This document shows positions 59,822 through 64,000 of a DNA stretch of 64,000 nucleotides, in pieces. The notes beneath the pieces are model-generated. The model saw nothing but the letters and a program-made list of their open reading frames with translations. It did not search any database and was not told where the DNA came from. How positions within the stretch are numbered: position 1 is the first letter of the stretch; the number at the start of each line of letters is the position of its first letter. The translations under genes were made by a program, and so were the position numbers. Source of the DNA: Firmicutes bacterium UBA5493 (lineage in GTDB: Bacteria > Bacillota > Limnochordia > Darwinibacteriales > Darwinibacteriaceae); the NCBI GenBank assembly GCA_002424045.1, contig DIPH01000020.1:80337-144336 (forward strand). The letters run 5' to 3'.

Positions 59822-61465
59822 ATGATCCGAGCACCACGAGGAGCAAAACTGAATTGTAAAGGTTGGCATCAAGAGGCGGCTCTGCGCATGTTGATGAACA
59901 ACTTGGATCCTGAGGTGGCTGAACGGCCAGAGGATCTTGTTGTGTATGGAGGTAGCGGTAGAGCAGCCCGTAATTGGGAAAGCTACGAGGCTATCGTGCG
60001 TACCCTGAAGACCTTGGAAGAAGATCAGACACTATTGGTTCAATCAGGGAAGCCAGTGGGTGTCTTTCGGACCACTCCGCAGTCGCCTCGAGTACTTATA
60101 GCCAACTCTAATCTGGTTCCAGCCTGGGGCACTTGGGAACATTTTAACGAGCTGGAGAAAAAGGGTCTGATGATGTATGGACAGATGACTGCTGGAAGCT
60201 GGATATACATAGGTACCCAGGGAATTTTGCAGGGGACCTACGAGACCTTGGCAGAACTTGCCCACCAACACTTCGGAGGGTCCCTGAAAGGTCGTTTGGT
60301 TTTGACTGGCGGACTAGGGGGAATGGGTGGCGCCCAGCCACTAGCTGTGACCATGAATGGCGGTGTGGCTATCGTGGTTGAAATTGATCCGAAGCGTATT
60401 GAAAAGAGGATTGCCACGAGGTACTGCCAGGTGTCCACAGATAGTATCGATGAAGCTTTGCGCCTGGCCAAAGAAGCCCAAGAAAAGGGTGAAGCACTAT
60501 CCATAGGCCTTCTGGGCAATGCCGCAGAAGTCTTGCCCGAGTTTGTCAAGCGAGGCATCACGCCCGATGTGGTCACAGATCAGACGTCGGCCCACGATCC
60601 CTTAAATGGTTATATTCCTTTAGGTTATAGCGTCGAAGATGCAGCTATGCTTCGTGCAGAGGATCCCGACCGTTATATAAGGCTGTCCAAGGAATCCATG
60701 GGTGCCCATGTCCAAGCGATGCTTGATTTGAAGGAGCGGGGGGCAGTCACCTTTGATTATGGTAACAATATTAGACAGCAAGCTAAGGATGTAGGTGTGG
60801 AAAACGCCTTCGACTTTCCTGGTTTTGTCCCAGCCTATATTAGGCCCCTTTTCTGTGAGGGCAAGGGTCCTTTCCGCTGGGTAGCATTATCTGGCGATCC
60901 AGCTGACATTCACAAAATCGACGATAAGCTTTGTGAGGAATTTGCAGACAATGAGCGTCTCGTACGCTGGATTAAGATGGCGAAAGAACAGGTGGCCTTT
61001 CAGGGGTTACCCTCACGTATTTGCTGGCTTGGCTATGGTGAGCGTGCTCGCTTCGGCCTTTTGATCAATGAAATGGTGCAATCTGGCGAACTATCGGCAC
61101 CAATTGTCATTGGGCGAGATCACCTGGATGCTGGTTCTGTGGCCTCACCACACCGGGAGACGGAAGGTATGCGAGACGGTAGTGATGCTGTGGCAGATTG
61201 GCCAATCCTAAATGCTTTGGTGAACGCCTGTGCCGGTGCTAGCTGGATCTCTTTGCACCACGGCGGGGGAGTTGGAATTGGTTATTCCATTCACGCCGGC
61301 ATGGTTGTAGTGGCTGACGGTACCGACGAAGGTGCTAAACGTCTAGAAAGGGTTCTAACATCAGATCCGGGAATGGGTGTTGTGCGCCATGTTGACGCGG
61401 GTTATGATTTGGCCATCAAAACAGCTCGGGAAAAAGGGATTCGAGTACCTATGTTAGAGAAATAG
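59822..61465 (+). CDS. hutU: Urocanate hydratase
   Basis: Second step: urocanate to imidazolonepropionate, using tightly bound NAD+. The 547 residues include the family's LTGGLGGMGGAQPLAVTM NAD-binding segment, DQTSAHDPLNGY, the SGDPADI region and the C-terminal SWISLHHGGGVGIGYS with conserved His-His-Gly-Gly-Gly. It starts 11 bases after hutH with AGGAGG. It is full length. Confidence 0.97.
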   Translation: MIRAPRGAKLNCKGWHQEAALRMLMNNLDPEVAERPEDLVVYGGSGRAARNWESYEAIVRTLKTLEEDQTLLVQSGKPVGVFRTTPQSPRVLIANSNLVPAWGTWEHFNELEKKGLMMYGQMTAGSWIYIGTQGILQGTYETLAELAHQHFGGSLKGRLVLTGGLGGMGGAQPLAVTMNGGVAIVVEIDPKRIEKRIATRYCQVSTDSIDEALRLAKEAQEKGEALSIGLLGNAAEVLPEFVKRGITPDVVTDQTSAHDPLNGYIPLGYSVEDAAMLRAEDPDRYIRLSKESMGAHVQAMLDLKERGAVTFDYGNNIRQQAKDVGVENAFDFPGFVPAYIRPLFCEGKGPFRWVALSGDPADIHKIDDKLCEEFADNERLVRWIKMAKEQVAFQGLPSRICWLGYGERARFGLLINEMVQSGELSAPIVIGRDHLDAGSVASPHRETEGMRDGSDAVADWPILNALVNACAGASWISLHHGGGVGIGYSIHAGMVVVADGTDEGAKRLERVLTSDPGMGVVRHVDAGYDLAIKTAREKGIRVPMLEK

Positions 61466-61477
61466 GAGGGATACTTC

Positions 61478-62377
61478 ATGACTCAAACGCAAATTGTACA
61501 ATGTGTTCCCAACATTAGTGAAGGCCGCCGCTTAGATGTGGTAGAATCGATCATTGATCAAGTTCGCCAAACCGAAGGTGTGAAATTACTGGACTATTCG
61601 TCAGACCATGATCACAACCGCTCGGTCATTACGTATGTGGGCGATTTGGCAAGTGTTCGGGAGGCGAGCTTCCGTTTGACGAAAGAGGCCGTCCGCTTGA
61701 TCAACATGGAAGAGCACCAAGGTGCCCATCCCAGGATTGGTGCGGTTGACGTGATTCCCTTTATTCCCATTGAAGGAATAACAATGGAGGAATGTGTAGA
61801 AGGCGCCAATGCCCTTGCAGAGCGCATCAACAAGGAGCTTAGTGTTCCCACCTATCTATATGGAGAGGCAGCAACCAAGGTGGCGAGGAAGAATCTTAGC
61901 AATATTCGTAAGGGCAACTATGAAGGTCTTAAAGAATCGATTCGCGAGGAAGAGAGGCATCCAGACTTCGGTGAGCCCAAAATGCATGAAACGGCAGGGG
62001 CTACAGTTGTGGGTGCTCGTATGCCCCTGGTAGCCTTTAACGTGAATTTGGGGACCAATAAGAAGGAAATTGCAGACACCATAGCCAGAAACATTAGAGA
62101 ACGCAATGGTGGCTTCAGGAACGTGAAAGGTATGGGCGTCGCCCTAGAAGAGCGTGGAGAAGTACAGGTTTCTATGAACCTTGAAAACTATCAAGCCACG
62201 CCCATTTACAGAGTGCTTGAGACAATCCGCCGCGAAGCTGCGCGCTACGGCGTACCGGTTGTAGGCACAGAGCTCATTGGCTTGGTACCTCAACAAGCCC
62301 TGCTAGATGTGGCCAATTGGTATTTGCAACTCGAAGACTTTGACTCCAATCAGGTCTTAGAGAATCGCCTGCGGTAG
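61478..62377 (+). CDS. ftcD: Glutamate formimidoyltransferase
   Basis: Transfers the formimino group from N-formiminoglutamate to tetrahydrofolate, giving glutamate. The 299 residues correspond to the transferase half of mammalian FTCD (VQCVPNISEGRRLDVVESI, HQGAHPRIGAVDVIPFIP, VVGTELIGLVPQQALLD). The cyclodeaminase half is a separate gene, fchA, at the right edge. This route conserves the one-carbon unit on folate instead of releasing formamide, as in many anaerobes. Confidence 0.95.
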   Translation: MTQTQIVQCVPNISEGRRLDVVESIIDQVRQTEGVKLLDYSSDHDHNRSVITYVGDLASVREASFRLTKEAVRLINMEEHQGAHPRIGAVDVIPFIPIEGITMEECVEGANALAERINKELSVPTYLYGEAATKVARKNLSNIRKGNYEGLKESIREEERHPDFGEPKMHETAGATVVGARMPLVAFNVNLGTNKKEIADTIARNIRERNGGFRNVKGMGVALEERGEVQVSMNLENYQATPIYRVLETIRREAARYGVPVVGTELIGLVPQQALLDVANWYLQLEDFDSNQVLENRLR

Positions 62378-62388
62378 GAGGGATGAAA

Positions 62389-63645
62389 GTGGGGAACAGG
62401 GTCGTGATCGACCTTTTGATTAAGAATGGGCAGGTGGTAACTGCTGCTCACAAAGGGTATCCAGTGCGTGGAAAACAGATGAAGCAACTAAAGGTCATCG
62501 ACGAGGGCTGGGTGGCTTGTACAGGGAATACGATCGTAGCGGTGGGGACAAGGGAGACCTTGGAAGGCCAACTAGAAATCACCGAAAAGACTCAGGTGGT
62601 TGATGCTACCGGCCAGGTTGTAACTCCTGGGCTTGTTGATCCCCACACCCATTTAATCTTTGGGGGAAGTAGAGAAGACGAATTCTATCTCAGGGCCCAA
62701 GGTGCAGATTATATGGATATTATGGAGGCTGGTGGAGGTATCGCCAGCTCTGTTCGGTCCACAAGGAAGGCATCCCTAGATGAATTGGTTGCTCTAGGTA
62801 GGCAGCGTCTAGATTGGATGCTCAAAATGGGTGTGACTACAGTTGAGTGCAAAAGTGGTTATGGTCTGGACTTGGATACTGAACTAAAGCAGCTAGAAGC
62901 AGTGCGCATTCTCCAGCGAGAGCAGCCGGTCGAGCTTGTATCCACCTTTCTAGGTGCCCATGCCTGGCCCGACGAATTTAAGGATGACCAGGAAGGGTAT
63001 GTGGATTTCTTAATAAATACGGTCCTCCCTAGGATTAAGGACGAAGATTTGGCAGAGTATGTGGATGTGTTCACCGAGAAAGGTGTTTTTTCTGTGGATC
63101 AGAGTCGCCGGATCTTCCAAAAGGCCAAGGAGCTAGGTTTCAAGCTTCGCATCCATGCCGATGAGATGAACACCTTAGGTGGCGCGGAGCTCGCTGCGGA
63201 ACTGGGGACGTCCAGTGCTGATCATCTGCTCATGATTTCAAACGACGGAATTGAAGCTCTAAGCAAGAGTGATGTCATCCCTGTTTTATTACCAGGCACT
63301 GCCTTTACACTTCGCAAGCCCTATGCACCGGCCCGCAAAATGCTGGATGCTGGTTTGCCCCTGGCGCTAGCTACGGACTTTAATCCCGGATCGTGCCCCA
63401 CAGCAAGCTTGGGACTGGTCATGTCTATCGCCTGTCTATACATGGCCATGACTCCTGAAGAAGTTTTCCATGCAGTAACGATTAATGCAGCCTATTCTCT
63501 GGGACGCAGTGACCGCTTAGGTAGCATTGAAGTTGGAAAGCAGGCCGATCTCGCGATCTTTGATGTGGACAACTTTAAAAAGATACCTTACTTCTTTGGA
63601 GTGAACTTGGTGACAACTGTGGTTAAAGCAGGCCAGGTGATCTGA
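62389..63645 (+). CDS. hutI: Imidazolonepropionase
   Basis: Third step: imidazolonepropionate to formiminoglutamate. An amidohydrolase with the metal motif DPHTHLIFGG, IHADEMNTLGGAELA and ATDFNPGSCPTASLG. The start preferred is GTG 62389, six or seven bases after GGAGGG. ATG 62383 directly abuts the site; using it would add two residues. The gene sits after the transferase although it acts before it, as in several clostridial hut operons. Confidence 0.94.
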   Translation: MGNRVVIDLLIKNGQVVTAAHKGYPVRGKQMKQLKVIDEGWVACTGNTIVAVGTRETLEGQLEITEKTQVVDATGQVVTPGLVDPHTHLIFGGSREDEFYLRAQGADYMDIMEAGGGIASSVRSTRKASLDELVALGRQRLDWMLKMGVTTVECKSGYGLDLDTELKQLEAVRILQREQPVELVSTFLGAHAWPDEFKDDQEGYVDFLINTVLPRIKDEDLAEYVDVFTEKGVFSVDQSRRIFQKAKELGFKLRIHADEMNTLGGAELAAELGTSSADHLLMISNDGIEALSKSDVIPVLLPGTAFTLRKPYAPARKMLDAGLPLALATDFNPGSCPTASLGLVMSIACLYMAMTPEEVFHAVTINAAYSLGRSDRLGSIEVGKQADLAIFDVDNFKKIPYFFGVNLVTTVVKAGQVI

Positions 63646-63674
63646 GGTTGAAACATGTAGAAAGTGGTGGTGTT

Positions 63675-64000
63675 TTGTTAACTGAATTGACGATTCAAGA
63701 GTTTGCTAAAAATTTGGGCTCAGAAAAGCCTGCACCTGGGGGAGGTAGCGCCTCGGGATTGGCTGGTGCCCTCGCTGGTTCGTTGGTGAAAATGGTGGCT
63801 CACCTAAGTGGCGAAGGTCAAGAAGAGACTATTTCCTGTTCACGGGTGCTCGCCAATGAACTGCTTGATCTTGTCAATCGGGATACAGATGCGTTTAATC
63901 AAGTGATGGCATCGTTCAAGCTTCCCAAGGAAACCGACGAAGAGAAGAAGGAGCGCCGCCAGGCTATCCAGGCTGCAACTCGCCTGGCCACAGAAGTACC
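63675..64000 (+). CDS. fchA: Formiminotetrahydrofolate cyclodeaminase, 5' part
   Basis: The window ends about 108 codons into the gene. The protein begins TELTIQEFAKNLGSEKPAPG, then GGGSASGLAGALAGSLVKMV, the start of the FTCD_C/FchA family. It converts formimino-THF to methenyl-THF and ammonia. The start is uncertain: TTG 63675 gives the usual N-terminus but has a close GGTGG, while TTG 63648 is seven bases after AGGTGA and adds nine residues. Confidence 0.9.
   Translation, partial: MLTELTIQEFAKNLGSEKPAPGGGSASGLAGALAGSLVKMVAHLSGEGQEETISCSRVLANELLDLVNRDTDAFNQVMASFKLPKETDEEKKERRQAIQAATRLATEV

Noticed and set aside
1..64000. CRISPR arrays, tRNA or rRNA genes, integrases and transposases
   Set aside because: No regularly spaced repeats, no rRNA segments, no tRNA-like cloverleaf with a conserved T-arm was noticed, and no recombinase motifs were found in the frames.

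Overview
The window is a chromosomal segment of a Gram-positive-type bacterium (Bacillota/Firmicutes), probably a free-living anaerobe. The evidence is gene order. recJ-apt-rel-dtd-metallohydrolase-hemZ, hisS-aspS-6S RNA-tcdA-rarA-Rrf2-iscS-iscU, and alaS-ireB-ruvX-DUF1292-mltG are classic Bacillus/Clostridium neighbourhoods, with strong GGAGG ribosome sites and many TTG/GTG starts. The class cannot be fixed from the sequence. Two exported proteins that are usually lipoproteins in this phylum (the PrsA-like foldase and the sugar-binding protein) have no lipobox cysteine, so an atypical envelope is possible.

Layout. 1-11.4 kb: HD hydrolase, secDF, hpt (opposite strand), then the recJ-apt-rel-dtd-MBL-hemZ run covering DNA repair, purine salvage, stringent response and tRNA proofreading. 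11.4-33.2 kb: a PrsA-like foldase with TPRs, hisS-aspS, a 6S RNA with its own promoter, tcdA, rarA, an S41 peptidase gene interrupted by one in-frame TGA, an iron-sulfur block (Rrf2 regulator, iscS, iscU), an AI-2E-type permease, alaS, ireB, DegV, an aldo/keto reductase with ferredoxin domain, ruvX, mltG, a U32 peptidase and rlmD.

33.2-49.4 kb is accessory and partly decayed. It has intact genes (MATE exporter, subtilisin, CDF-like membrane protein, metal P-type ATPase, LysR, selenium/sulfur genes, an ECF S component with pantothenate kinase, a serine hydrolase) among fragments of GGDEF, MATE, dolichol-kinase-like and old-yellow-enzyme-like genes. Two systems stand out. (1) A small RIC/hemerythrin-like protein and a P1B-type ATPase with a CPG motif form one operon. 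A separate HMA metallochaperone gene follows. Both transcription units carry an FNR/CRP-type palindrome at about -41 from a matching -10 box. (2) A LysR regulator, class V aminotransferase, YedE, TusA-like protein and DUF3343 protein match the selenium-trafficking set known from other anaerobes, but no selD or selA is present here.

49.4-64 kb: cardiolipin synthase, a papain-like hydrolase, rlmA, a response-regulator diguanylate cyclase, a sugar ABC importer without its own ATPase under a ROK repressor (opposite strand), and a histidine-degradation operon (hutH, hutU, glutamate formiminotransferase, hutI, fchA) running off the right edge.
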